Shown here: one piece after another, positions 11,142 through 23,084 of the stretch
Numbering within the stretch: position 1 is the stretch's first letter
Layout: every line of letters starts with the position of its first letter
NCBI GenBank assembly: GCA_050084985.1
Contig: JBITNC010000001.1
Location: forward strand, 210,614,001-210,678,000
DNA length: 64,000 nt
Source: Nageia nagi
Lineage: Eukaryota; Pinophyta
Direction of reading: 5' to 3'
The notes under the pieces: generated by a model
Told to the model about the DNA's origin: nothing
Seen by the model: only the letters and a program-made list of their open reading frames with translations
Database searches by the model: none
Translations under genes and position numbers: made by a program

Positions 11142-12784
11142 GTCTACATATGACCATGCAAATACCTTTTCTCATTCTTTTAATAAGGTTATAATTTCTT
11201 CCCATTCATTTTCAGTGAGGTTTTCTCCTAATTGAATAATTTTACGATTTTGAGGATCATTACTAATATTTATTTCTAAGACATTTTCAGTAAGCATATG
11301 CGACCCTTCTTCTAATTGATTTGGTACTAGTATCCAACCTTTATCGTTAACACTATATTCTTCATCATATTCTTGAGTTTGTTCATTTGTAGATACATGA
11401 TTTTTGAAGGAACTAAATATGTGATCTATGTTTTTGAATTCATGTGCTGAAGGATTAGATGATATGAGAGAGAAATTAGCAATTACTTCATCTGTAGAAG
11501 TATCAGCTATTGTTCTAATTAAATCTTTATTTTTATTGGTTTCATGTACTTGTTCATTATTTTGATCTTCAGTAATATTTTCTTTTATTGTAACCATGTT
11601 TATCGATGGTATATATGAAGGAATTGATGATTCAACATTTTTATTTATTTTGTGTGTTCTATTAATTTTTTCTTTATTATATGATCTAACATTTGTGGAA
11701 AATGTTTACTCTTAACTTGAATCCTAGGATAACCTTTCATAAAATGTGATGTGTAATCAAACATCATTTTATTAATTTGAAAACATTTTACTACTTCAAA
11801 TATAACATCACCATAAAATGTTGTAAATATTTTGTTTTTTCCATATTTTAATTATGTTTTACGAACTTGTATACAATTTATTGTTATGATTGGCCAATCG
11901 AATGGCCAAGCTTCATAAATTATATTTATTATATAAATTTTAGATCTTTCAACATGTAACAATTGAGTTATGTTGACATCTATTTCCAACTTATCTTCAT
12001 ACATATAACATTCATAAGCTCCCCATGATAAAGGATTAGATTTAATAAAATGCAATATAGTTTTTTCTTGTATATCACTTGGTGAGTATGAATGATTCCA
12101 AGGTAGCTCAATATTATTAATAAAGAGCATTTTGATATATTCTAAGACATCCATTTCACTTAATTACTCTACTTTTAGATTAATAATTTCTTGTACTATG
12201 GGTTCTTTCTCTGAAATTTTTTCATTGTAATCTAAATTCTCTTCTTCTAGATTTCCTAATTTAGCAAGATTTTTATATTTATTCTGATAACCTAATCCGC
12301 TTTTATCAGTGGGATCTTGGTATTGTAATTCAATTATTTCTCAAGGACCCTATTCATATTGACCCAATCCTCATCCTTGCCAATTACATTTGTCAAAATA
12401 GTTTAGAACAAATGTTCTTGAACATGGTGATAAATATTTCACATCATTATTGAAATATCCTTCATTTGTTTGACTGGATATTGTTAATATAGGATCTACT
12501 ATCCCTGTATAAACAAACATTGTTTGATTAGGTACTTCTCCTAAAGGTACTATTTTCCCAATTACACTAGGTGATTTAGATACTTTACCCACTTCTTATG
12601 ATGAAGGTATATTAAATACAACATCATCTACGTCATATTCTCCCATCCCTAAATCCATTAATTTAATTTTTACTGGATATACATTGGATGAGTTATTATT
12701 AGATGTAGTATTTACTTGTTTTGATGAAGAAGCTCCATGTTTTTCATCTAAAGTTTTAGCAACATTTTCCCAAGTATCTTTATC
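11142..12784 (-). pseudogene. Tat-1 protease-RT spacer region
   Basis: This stretch continues the polyprotein frame with breaks. Longer open pieces are 11597-11172 (acidic, Asn/Glu-rich, leading into RT), 12154-11852 (SNPLSWGAYECYMYEDK, WPFDWPIITINC) and 12592-12371 (SPCSRTFVLNYFDKCNWQG). A long, poorly conserved spacer between protease and RT is typical for Tat/Ogre elements, where it may be spliced out. No enzymatic motif is seen. Confidence 0.65.
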
Positions 12785-13440
12785 CTATATAGCTATATCA
12801 CTTTTTCCTTTTATGACTTCAGATTGATTCATATTTTTGTTCATTAATATGGTTGATAGATTAGGAGACGGTAATGTCACTTTACTTGGATCAAAAATTG
12901 AATTACAATGTGAATAAGGATCTGGATCTTTAAACACACAATGAACTTTATCTTTATAGATGTATTTTAAACATCCATGATAAGTTGATGGGACACATTG
13001 CATTTCTCTAATCCATGGGTGTCCTAAAAGAACGTTATATTGTATGATGTTTCCTTCAATTATATGTAACAAAGTTTGGATAGTTTTAGCCCCTATTGTA
13101 ATTGAAAGCACTATTGATCCTAGAGTTGAACACACTGCATCATTAAAAGCTCTAATTTGTAAAGAAGGAGCTAAGATAAGTGAATCTGGTAAATTCAACT
13201 TTTTATATGCAGTGTTTGAAATTATATTTATGGCTGAACCTTCATCTATTAAAATTCTTTTAAATAATTTTCCATCTACCTTACTAATTATGTGTAAGGG
13301 TGGATCTAATCCACCTGGTCCGTCATTATTTAATTTTTCTTTTTCATAAAAGGTGATACTAGGTTGTTGGGATATCTTCAAACTTTTGACTATTGAAATG
13401 AAATTATTGGGATTACTAACATCCACTTGAATTTGTTATA
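12785..13440 (-). pseudogene. Tat-1 aspartic protease
   Basis: An open stretch of 213 residues carries the retropepsin-like pattern: FKRILIDEGSAINIIS with the catalytic Asp (Asp-Glu-Gly-Ser rather than the usual Asp-Ser/Thr-Gly), LSITIGAKTIQTLLHI, and NVLLGHPWIREMQCVPSTYH. It would cleave the Gag-Pol precursor. The upstream boundary is the low-complexity linker after the gag zinc knuckle. Confidence 0.88.
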
Positions 13441-13633
13441 AAATTTGATTCATAGCTTCCCTGTAACTTTTAGATTGTTGTAATAATTCAAATAAGGTCA
13501 TCTTAACTAGAGACATCTTTAATTGTCATTGAAGAACACCTTTTATTGAAACTTTAGGTTGTTGTGGAAGAGGTATAGGTATAGGTTGTGTATTAGTGGG
13601 GCTTATCATTGATTGATTTCTTCACAAATTATC

Positions 13634-14820
13634 CTATTTGTTTTGATATTGTTGTGCTCGTGTAGCTATACCTATCATATGTATTGAATCATCTATAGCT
13701 CCTATAAATGGTATGTCTTTATTATTCCATATATAATTCATTTGGTTTGGTACAATTGCCACATTGTTGGCTTGATGTGAAGGTAAGGGGTTTTGATATA
13801 TCCCTAAATTTTGATTTGAGGGCACAATAGGATTATCCACATTTATTTTTTGACTATCTATCAAGTCTTGAATCTTATGCTGTAAAGTTCAACATTTATT
13901 TGTATTATGTCCCTTTTGCCTATGATAAGCACAAAATTCATTCTCCTTATACCACTTGCTTCCTTTAGCATTAGGATTTTCAGGTCTTATATTAGGTAAT
14001 ATAATCATACCATTATCACATAATTTTTTAAGTATTTCAACTAATGGTTTTGATAATGGGGTAAATTTTGTTTTAGGCTTAGGTTTAGCATTTTCTTTGT
14101 TTTTTGAAGATTGATCAGAATTTTCTATCATAGCTATTTGATTATTTTGTGGTTGTTTACTAATTTTTTCATATTGATTACCCTTTTTGTATTCCTTTTT
14201 CTTAAGTTTTAGTTCTCCATCTTGAATTTTAACTCTTTCTATAACTACTACCTGAACAATAGCTTCTTCAAAAGTTTTATGTTGTTGAATTTGGAGAACA
14301 CTGGCTATTGGTCTTAAACAACTTTGGCTAAATAATTTACCAATTCTTCTTGTGGTATTGTGTAAGATATACTAGTAAGTATAACTCGCCATCTTGAGAT
14401 GTAATCTTGTATAGTTTCATCAGGAAACTATTGTAATCTTGTAAGATCAGTAATTGAAGATCTTTCTTTAATATTGATTCTAAAGTGTTTAAGAAATTGA
14501 TTAGCTAATTGTTCGAACATATATAAACTATGTATAGGTAAACTATTATACCAATCCAAAGCTTGACCTGCGAGTGTCATAGGAAATATATGTAACATTA
14601 ATGAGTCATCATTAGCTATCTGATAGCTAGAAAATGTAAATTTTCTCAAGTGTTCTTTGGGATCCTCTTTTCCTTTAAATGGTTCTATCTTAGGAAATTC
14701 AAACCTATATGGTAATTTCTTTTTTGGAACACTTGGATGAATAGGCTCATTGCAAATATTCTTATAATTTAACTTTTTAAGCCCTTGAACATTCATTTCT
14801 TGATTTATAAAATCCTTCAT
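13634..14820 (-). pseudogene. Tat-1 gag core and zinc knuckle
   Basis: The gag core is seen in FEFPKIEPFKGKEDPKEHL, FPMTLAGQALDWYNSLP and FEQLANQFLKHFRINIKERS, matching the retrotransposon gag family. Then DYISRWR follows after a stop. A basic linker (about 14130-13990) precedes FCAYHRQKGHNTNKC, a Tat-type zinc knuckle for RNA binding. Five or more stops lie between the pieces. Gag forms the particle that houses the RNA. Confidence 0.9.
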
Positions 14821-16251
14821 AAAGTCTTCTAATTCTTTATCAGTTCTACGACCTTGAGTGTGTCTATGATATCTTCAAATATTTGGATCCTTTTCCAAAA
14901 TTGATCTTGAAGTGTAAGACTCATAATCAAAAGGAAACTATGATGGTGGTGGAGGCAATATTTTAAGAGGTGAATGACATCGTGGAATAGGGATTTTAGG
15001 AGGTTTTTGGGATATACTTTTTCCATATAGATCTTTTCCTTTATAATCAGGTCATTTTGTTTGATTTTGAGTTTGTTCAACCCAACTTTTAATGGAATCT
15101 TGCTTTTGTTTATCATATAATTTTTGAAGTTCTAGTTCTTTATCCATTTCCTTTTGTAACAAAATGGCTATCTCTTTATCCATCGCTTCTTGTTTGTCTA
15201 AGTAGGGGTCTTGATATCTTTGTATTTGACTTCCTTTAGGAGTTTCAGGTTTCAAATTTTTTATTTTTTGATATTCATCCCACTGTCTTTGTTTTTCTTT
15301 CTCCATACAAAGATATTGTTCCCTTTTAATTTTTTCATTTTCTAATTCTTTAAGTTGTAATTCTTTTAAACAAAGTTGAATCTCATGTTCTTTATGAAGT
15401 CTTTTCTTTTCTTGTTCTAGGAATTCATTTCTTTCTTTGTTTGCTTGTTCTTGTTCTATGAATTTCCTTTTATCTCTAAGAAGTTTATCTTCCATTTATT
15501 TTAATTTATTCTCTTGTTCTTGAATTTTAATGAATTCATTAGCTTTTCTATTTTCTTCCTTTAGAAGATATTGCATCTCTGTGGCCTTTTTAATATCATC
15601 AGCATATATTTCCATGAATTTTTGACCAGCTTTTGTTTTATATAATCATCATTATTTTAGTTCTTCATAAGAAGGTATCTCTTCTATTTTGAACTTAGAT
15701 GTCCTTCTATGTAATCCTCCCTTTGAGGAATAAGATTTCTCCGTTTGCTTCATTGAAGGAGCTCTTTGAGATAAATTACTCATAGGTATTGATACTTCAT
15801 TTTTTCCTAATTTGATAGATTTATGAGAAAAATAATATCTCTAATTTTGAATTAAAGAACTAACTTTTTGACCATATGATAATAGATGAATGACTCTTTC
15901 ATGTTTAACTTTATATGGCTCAGTCTCTAGTATCGCTATGGTTTTGGCCCAAGATTTATCCTCATCAATTTCTAAGTTATCATGCCTTTGATTTATTTTT
16001 TCTACATCTCCTGGTAAACTAGAAGACATCTTAGGAATAGCCCTATAATTAGCTAGACAATGATGAATTTCAATTAAATCTTCATCTAACACTTGCATTC
16101 TAGCCCTTGCAATAGGATCCTCTATAATTTGTCTTTGCAATCTAGATTGATCATAACCCCAATCCCAATCTTTACCTACATAATGAACTATCCATGGATC
16201 TGATTCATCTAAAGGAGGTGGCCTCCTAACTGAAGACTCTATCAGATCCAT
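14821..16251 (-). pseudogene. Tat-1 gag N-terminal extension
   Basis: The reading frame begins at the ATG at 16251 (MDLIESSVRRPPPLDESDPW). A Trp-rich block (VHYVGKDWDWGYDQSRLQ) follows, then about 150 residues rich in Lys, Glu and Gln that should form a long coiled coil (15495-15052). A Pro-rich piece (KILPPPPS) precedes the gag core. The roughly 470-residue extension before the gag core is longer than in most Ty3/gypsy gags. The start is supported by the detached copy of the same N-terminus at 600. Function is unknown. Confidence 0.75.
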
Positions 16252-18102
16252 ATTGTTTGGATCTATTTCTTATATTTCAAGTGGGTGCTCTTGCATTTTC
16301 TTAGCAATCATACTTCTAGTTTGAACCATTTTTTTTTAAATATTATAAACAAACATCGTAAAAAAGAAACTCTATTTTTATCTTTTATATTATGTTTTCG
16401 AGAAAAGAATTTAATGCACAAACATCCTATATGCAAACTTACTTTTAACGATGTGATTATCTTTTTTAACTTTTTTCACATATTTTTAATGTCTGAGTTA
16501 AATGAACGATATGAGTTGTTCATTTTCAATCCTTTTAATTTTCCTAGTTTGTTTTGACTAGTCAAGTGTTAAACAAGGTAGGTTGGATAATTCTAATTAA
16601 TGTTTACAAGTCTCTATGGCTTTTGGCTTGGTTCTAGATGAGTCTCTTTTTTGACTCCTACCTATGGAAAAGTCACCTTGGTCATCACTTCCAAGCGTAA
16701 CTTGCTTTATGGTTTCAAGTATGTTACATCGATGGGTTCCAAGAAGTAATAATTAATGGTTGGTAATAACATCCAACTCATTAATGTTCAATTATTTCTT
16801 TAAGGCCTTATGAAAGGCATTTAAACAAGTAAAAATACACTTATGCATACTAACCTCCCAAACATTCATGTCCATTTACTTATCTTATCTCAATGTGATA
16901 CAATCAAAAGTTTATTTTTAATGGAGTTTGACCTTAATAAACCCCGTTGTTCTTTTTTATAATGTGATTCATTATCCATCCTCTTAATGATGTTCATTAA
17001 CCCCTTCCAGCTATGGAAGTATTATGTGTGATAAATTCCCTCTTCTTACTAGTCACATATCTCTTTAACCTCCAATGGAGTGGTAAGAGCAGACTTGGTA
17101 AGAAGCCATTAAGTGTAGATGAATTAGTTAAGTGAGGTTTAATTACTCCTCCAAGAGTCACAAATCCCTTCGACCTCCAATGGAGTGGTAAGGGTAGACA
17201 TCTTTAAGAGTGTTAATGTGAAGTATATTTCCAAATAAGATGTGAATAAATTTTACCTCTTTCACTTAACTTATTTTTTATCACTTAAGATCGCTTGAAG
17301 CGCAAAAGTGAGAGCATACTTTGTTAAGTGAAAGTACTTAGTGTTTTTGAATCCATCCAATTCATTAACCTTTTAATATGATTTATACTACCCTAAAACT
17401 CAATTTATTTTCCTTAAGTTCATTCCATTTAGTGTGATTCATTTACTCCTTCCAATAGTGGAAGTATTAAGTGTAGTAAATTACCTTCTCTTACTAGTCA
17501 CATATCCCTTCGACCTCCATTGGAGTGGTAAGGGAAGACTTGGTAAGAGGTCATTATGTGTGATATATTAACCAAATTAATAATAGTGTGAAAGAAAAGA
17601 GAAATTTAATTATTCCTTCTTATCAAGTCTATTCTGGTTACCTTAGATCACATAAAGCGCAAAGGGAGAGCATAAGTAGATGAGATAAAAAGTATTAATG
17701 TGTACGTACCCTTAACCCAAGAAAATAAACAAATATCACTCATATATTAAATAATGCATTTTAAAATTTTTGCTACCCATTTTCTACATGCACTCTGAGC
17801 AAAGAGATCATGAGCAAATTTCACCAACTATCATTTTAAATGCCTACTTACGCTTATTGTATTTATGTCAGATTAGAAAACATACCAATTTTAATAGAGA
17901 TCGTTGGCGATTTTACAAAGATCATTGGTGATTATGGTCTGATCATCATCGATCCAAGAAAAAATAAGAAACAAATATAAACTATAGATGAAATAGATTA
18001 AATTAGTTTATAGTTCCATAAGATGCAAATAGAATCAAAATATGATCAAAACAAAAGAAACTCAAGCCTATTTTTATTCCAATTCTCTGAATGCATGCAA
18101 GG
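16252..18102 (-). other. Tat-1 leader (5' untranslated region) with internal repeats
   Basis: About 1.85 kb separate the PBS from the gag start. There is no gene. Three dispersed copies of a unit with CGACCTCCA(A/T)TGGAGTGGTAAG lie at about 17030-17110, 17155-17205 and 17480-17560. A second unit (AGCGCAAA...GAGAGCAT) lies at about 17298 and 17656, indicating a larger duplication of roughly 350-450 bp. Long structured leaders are common in Tat/Ogre elements. Confidence 0.75.
17889..17953. repeat. GATCGTC/CGATC motif cluster in the Tat-1 leader
   Basis: Units GATCGTTGGCGAT, GATCATTGGTGAT and GATCATCATCGATC occur in 65 bp. They match the type seen at 1197-1246 and 1660-1775. Confidence 0.6.
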
Positions 18103-18121
18103 GGCCCTCCTTCTAGCGCCA
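18103..18121 (-). other. Tat-1 primer binding site
   Basis: TGGCGCTAGAAGGAGGGCC on the minus strand begins three bases after the 5' LTR. It has the TGG start and form of a tRNA 3'-end complement. The TGGCGC start fits Tat-type elements; I do not assign the tRNA. Confidence 0.75.
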
Positions 18122-18740
18122 GATTGTGTATATTAAATTGTGCACCTAAAACTCAATTTAGCCAAATTAATCATTCAACATAATAAATTAGAACACATTC
18201 AACATTACACATCAATAATAAGGTAGATATTATATCTGAAAATATTAAATGAAATTTAATACAATAAGGATTGTTATCAATCAGTATGGATCGACAATGA
18301 TCTATGTATGGATCAGCAATGATTGATGTATGATTCATTGATGGTCTTCACTTATTATAGTGCACTTTGTAATCTTTTGGATTTTGTTATCGATCTAATA
18401 AATTATCGTTGACCAATGTCGGGATCATTGATGATTTCTGACACTATAGTGAACTTTTGCAAATTTTGAAATTTTTGTATTTGGTCCTAGTTAGTTTCCT
18501 TCATGCTTACTTCTATTGTTCTTTTCCTATATTGACCCTCACATAGAAAATGAACAAAACATCAAAGCATACTTGATAATATATTAAAATATGAATTAGA
18601 AGTAAGTAACATAAGATTAAAATGTACTTGATTGTAGATTTGTAATGATCAAGCTTTAGATCTTTGTTAACAAAACTCTTGGTTTAATCTCGATAGAGCT
18701 TCGCTATCGTAAATTGGGGTCCTTTTGTTCATATACAGAG

Positions 18741-18752
18741 CTTATATTTATA
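18741..18752 (-). promoter_or_regulatory. TATA box of the Tat-1 LTR
   Basis: TATAAATATAAG on the minus strand lies about 480 bp inside the LTR, a normal U3 length. Transcription would start about 30 bp downstream, near 18710. Confidence 0.5.
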
Positions 18753-18914
18753 GGCTCAAATGTTTGTTATACATTATCTTGCTAGCACAAAATTCAAGGT
18801 AACATCCCATACAAATTTTGAGGCATTCTTATCCCAAATCTACATAAAAAATCCTAAATCATGCATGCTAGGCTATTCTGGGCTTGCTAGGCTATTTTGG
18901 GTTTAGACTTATCT

Positions 18915-18975
18915 ATCTTTGAATTAATCAGGGATCGTCAACGATCCTACAGGATCGTCAATGACTGTACTAGAT
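18915..18975. repeat. GATCGTC/CGATC motif cluster in the Tat-1 LTR
   Basis: GATCGTCAACGATC (an imperfect palindrome) followed by GATCGTCAATGAC and GATCGCTA lie in the U3 part, about 170-230 bp upstream of the TATA box. Weaker units at 18265-18440 lie downstream of it. Confidence 0.6.
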
Positions 18976-19233
18976 CGCTAAAAAATTTTCCACAATTTTT
19001 ATAATAATATTAAAATGATCACCAAATGGTCATTTTTTAATGAAAAAGGGGTCGTATGACCACTCATTTTACATCTACTCAATGAGATCTATCTAATAAT
19101 GGAGTTTTCAAGCTTGTTTGAGGCTTGTATAAAGAGTTATGATTATTTTAATGTGATATATGTCAAAAAGATATTTATTTTATTTATTTATATGTTGTTA
19201 AACTAGATGTAGGGTTTATTTTGAGTGTCTACA

Positions 19234-19899
19234 CCTACTATTATCCACACCTAACATAAGAAAATAAAACTAAGTAGGTCATTACTCCATCATTTTCCTA
19301 CCCATTAAATATCTTAAGACCACAAGGTGACCTTAGTCTTTTTCTAATAGTGTTTTTACTATTAGTTCTATGTGGAAACAGTATGGGCACTCATTTTAAA
19401 CATTTGTGTCATTAAATTTTTTTTCTTTTTATAACCTTATATAATTTATTCCTTTTTCCATATATTTTCAAATTTGAATTTTAAAAACATAAAATAAGGG
19501 AAACACACCTTTACCTTTGGTGGTCACCTCATCTTGTAGAGTAAGATTAATCCACATGTTTTTACAAACATATTTTCAAAAAGAAATCAATAATCATGGC
19601 AATAAAACTACATGATTTACTATGGTTATAGGGAGTGTTATCAAATCAATGCCAATCATTTTCTCCTTCTTACTCTTCTATTCCCATAACCAATTCACCT
19701 TTGGTCCTTAGTGTCTTCAGATTGCTCTTCCCATCCTATGACCTATGTCAAAACATCTTGAAGCTAGCATCAAATTATCACAAATGATACATATTCCCTT
19801 ATCAACCTTATCATTACCATAGAATTATTCAAACATAATCCATTCAAATCCTTGATGGTACTTGAGGTCAAATAGTGTCTTGAGGTGGGTTATGATATA
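19234..19899 (-). repeat. Inverted head of a chromovirus LTR
   Basis: The reverse complement matches the first 650 bp of the 4.5-kb chromovirus LTR at 36370 onward: CATAACCCACCTCAAGACAC, GATGAGGTGACC near 36760 and GAGTGCCCATACT near 36910. The head is at 19899. Tat-1 cuts it at 19233, and the remaining LTR body is not visible on the other side of Tat-1 within the window. Confidence 0.8.
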
Positions 19900-22279
19900 A
19901 ATAATTTAATATTTAGTCTAGCTAAAAATTTGAATTTTGGACCTTGTAATTTATCTTGAAAGGATGGAATTATTTATTTAAAAAGTTTATCATAATACTA
20001 GAGGCTACTTTAGTTTCCTATTAATGGATCAACCTTAGTTGTGCCTTGTGAAAGGCATAGTAATTAGATTTGTTTGATACATATGTGTATTAGGGTACTT
20101 GGAATAAAAGTACTAATTAAATAAAATTTACAAGGTGAGTTGGGAATCCACACAAATTTAACGTATTATGTTATTCCTAATATGAGTATTCTTATAATCA
20201 AATACAAATAAGATATTAATATATCCTAATATCATAGCATGGATTGAGGGAAGCTTTTCATGGTGGTGCACTGGTCACCTTAAAGACCTCATAAGTATCC
20301 TATTGATCTTATGTTGTGCTCATTAGATTTACTTATATCATGGATACTATAGAGGGTATTCTCCTTTCCACCCTTGCAAGTGCAAATCATATGCAGTTGC
20401 TTGATCCTAAATAGCTTGATTATGAATGCCATTATTTTCCTCTAAAAAAACTTGTTTAATTTTGAAATTAGTCTAATGGCTATTACATCTAACTTGTAAA
20501 TAAGGGAATAAATGTAATGGAGACTTCATAATAAATTTTTTTAATACATATAAAATTATGATTATTTCTTTTGAAATAAATTAATTTATGAGATTTTGGT
20601 TGATCATTGGAATTCTTGTTTATCATGTGTAGTTGTTTAAAATTACTATTTTGAGATAATTTGTAAATGTTGCATGTGAAAGCATTGGGATGGTATGATT
20701 AGATTATTTAGTGAAATTTTACTCTATGAGCAAGAAGGGAGGTAGTTCAAGGGATAGCATAAAACCTCCCAAGACTATATAATTGATCCTTTTCATTTCT
20801 TATGTCCTTGTATGAAATTTATTGAAAGATAAAGATTGTATAAATGAGATATGATGCACCTAAGGTAGGATGTATTACATCATGGAAAGAGCTATCATGA
20901 TCCTCAAATACTCTAAAAATATCTCCTAGTATCTTCACCCAAGAAGTATTGAATTCTTGGGATGGATGTGCAAGATGAAGATGTCAAGAAGATATACGAA
21001 GTGGATGAGGATGAATCAAAGACCTTCTATGATATAATTCTATGATGTAAACTCCTTATGTCAAATGTATGGGAGTTCACATGTAATTAAATTTTCATAC
21101 ACTATGATGTACAAGTTACCATTTAGGGCTACCCTAATCTTCACATATTGCTATCATCATAAGGTCAATTGTAAAAAAAATATTATTATGTACTCATTTA
21201 TGTACCAAGGTAGATAGCCTTTGTATCCATGATACATTTGTAAGATATTTGTGATAATCCAATATCCAAGCATGTTTTGACTCATCCAATGTTTGATTTT
21301 ATAAATGGATTTAATAAATTTATGAAGTTATAAATATTATCTTGAATAGTTAACTAAGTTAAGGATACAAGAACCTCTAATGTGTTAAAGTTATTTAGAA
21401 ATGAAAAGGAAATATCACAATAGATTCCCTTACCTAAATATAATATGATTATTATGAATTTAGGAACCATATTGTAACACATGAATAATTTGTCATGGAA
21501 AGGGAAAACTCTTGTGATGTACAATAAAGGGTATGGGAATAGAAATAATAAGTATGTTATAATTAATCAACATTAAAAATATGATAGTGTCTTATTTAAG
21601 AAAATGTATATGCTTAAATGAGAAAATGAACTTCTTAAAGAGATAAAAAGGATCAATAATGAAGAAATGATGGGGTTGTAGCATACTTATATCAAGCTTA
21701 AATAAAATGTTAGGGTTTTAGTTGATCTTACAAGAAAACCTATTCAAGAAGTTAAAACCCTAGAAGGAAAATAGAAAGGGTAAAGAATACCTAAACCTAT
21801 ATTAGAAGTTAATTAAAAGATATAATGAATATACAAACAAATCAAAATAAGACTTATCCATTGATAAATGATTAAGACACTTACATTAAATAAAAATTAG
21901 TCAAACCCTTATTATCATAATACAATCCAAAATATATTCATTGAGTGTTTTATACTCTATGTCATAATCCCTTTTTATAAGTAGCCACCTTTAGATGCAT
22001 CTCAGGGCTTGTTATTATTCTCTAGCATGTGATATACTTTTAAAGTAATATTCCATAGTAAGGTACTATTGAATATTCTTTGATGGCTTCATGAATAAGT
22101 TTGTTTGAAACTTCTTGTACATGTTTGATGAATTTATTACTTTATTTATCAGACATATTTAATAATGTGAAAGGTGGTTTATTTCAAATTAATTAGATTA
22201 GAGGATCATCCTAATGCTTGATTCAAGCATGAAACCTAGAAAACCTAATAAATGATATGGAATTAATTATTTCTAAGGA
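19900..22279. other. AT-rich stretch without recognised genes
   Basis: I see no ORF, domain or clear repeat in these 2.4 kb. It lies between an inverted LTR head and a direct LTR tail, so it may be a diverged LTR body or older flank. Long matches to the 36370-40880 LTR were not found here. Confidence 0.4.
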
Positions 22280-23008
22280 TGTTTTTAGTGGGATTATTTT
22301 TCTTTATAATATTTCTTAAAATTTTATTAAACTATACAAAGCACTTGAGGGTATTATTTTAATACCCATGGCTCCCTAAGATATGGGCATAAGGATATTA
22401 GAGTTCATGGTGAGATTACATAATATATATGGGTAGTCTTGTTTACCATATCCTTAATAGTTTATGAGGTGAGGATAGTAGTTGATAAAATTGTAGTTGC
22501 TTGGTATAAGTAACTAGTAGTCATATTATGTATAGTTTAGTAAATAGGAGTATGATGATTATTCCATAGGCGATGATGTTTACCCATTTCATATGGAAGA
22601 TTGATTAGGAAAATCTATCTACACTTGTTAATTAGAGGGTTACCATAAAAAAGGATGCAAAACCTTATGGATGAGTGTTCTTTTAGGTTATATGGGCCTT
22701 GAGTAGGAAACCACTATGTCATTACTAGAATGTATGTTGCAATTTTTGAATAGAAATGGTGGGACCACCATTGTGGCATCTTCCAATAACATGAGAATTG
22801 AGAAATGAATAGCAAAAGGATTCTGATAAGGGTTAGTTAATTTGGACTTAACCAATCTTCCTTTGTGAGTTCTGACCAGCTAGTAACATTGATATGCTCA
22901 TATGGATCACCTTATCCATTCTTAGACCATTTGAGTGTTTAAATTTAATAAAAAAATAGGTATAAAATTTTAGAGTTTTGTGAAGTCTAGAATAGATGAA
23001 GCGTTACA
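22280..23008 (+). repeat. Tail of a chromovirus-type LTR
   Basis: It matches the last 700 bp of the chromovirus LTR (40190-40880): GGGTATTATTTTAATACCCATGGCTCCCTAAG, shown here in two parts (GGGTATTATTTTAATACCCA and TGGCTCCCTAAG), then ACCACTATGTCATTACTAGA. It ends GCGTTACA at 23008 where the other ends GCATTACA. The primer binding site is not recognisable in what follows. Confidence 0.75.
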
Positions 23009-23084
23009 CAAAAGCATGGATTAGAGAAAAAGCTAACGAAAGATACCATAAAATACTAAATTATAGATAGAACCATATCTTATA

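Larger units (their letters stand above)
5866..19233 (-). mobile_element. Tat-lineage Ty3/gypsy LTR retrotransposon (Tat-1), left end unresolved
   Basis: The element reads on the minus strand: LTR 18125-19233, PBS, leader, gag, protease, RT, RNase H, archaeal-type RNase H, integrase, then an extra ORF. The second RNase H is the hallmark of the Tat/Ogre group. Stops and a few frameshifts interrupt the polyprotein, yet many domains keep catalytic residues, so it is younger than the elements to the right. No copy of the LTR (head TGTAGACACTC) is visible between 1 and 5866. The element is therefore either truncated near 5866 or continues through the PMD region beyond the left edge. It is inserted in an inverted chromovirus LTR on its right side. 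Confidence 0.85.
18125..19233 (-). repeat. Tat-1 5' LTR
   Basis: On the minus strand the LTR opens TGTAGACACTC and ends ATATACACA, giving 1109 bp with TG...CA ends. The PBS follows at the correct side. The right neighbour is an unrelated inverted LTR fragment, so the outer edge is sharp. GATC-type motif units lie at about 18265-18440 and 18915-18975. No partner LTR was found in the window, so no age can be estimated. Confidence 0.85.

Noticed and set aside
13044-13349. Plus-strand ORF of 101 codons
   Set aside because: It is the complement of the Tat-1 protease, whose motifs are clear on the minus strand.
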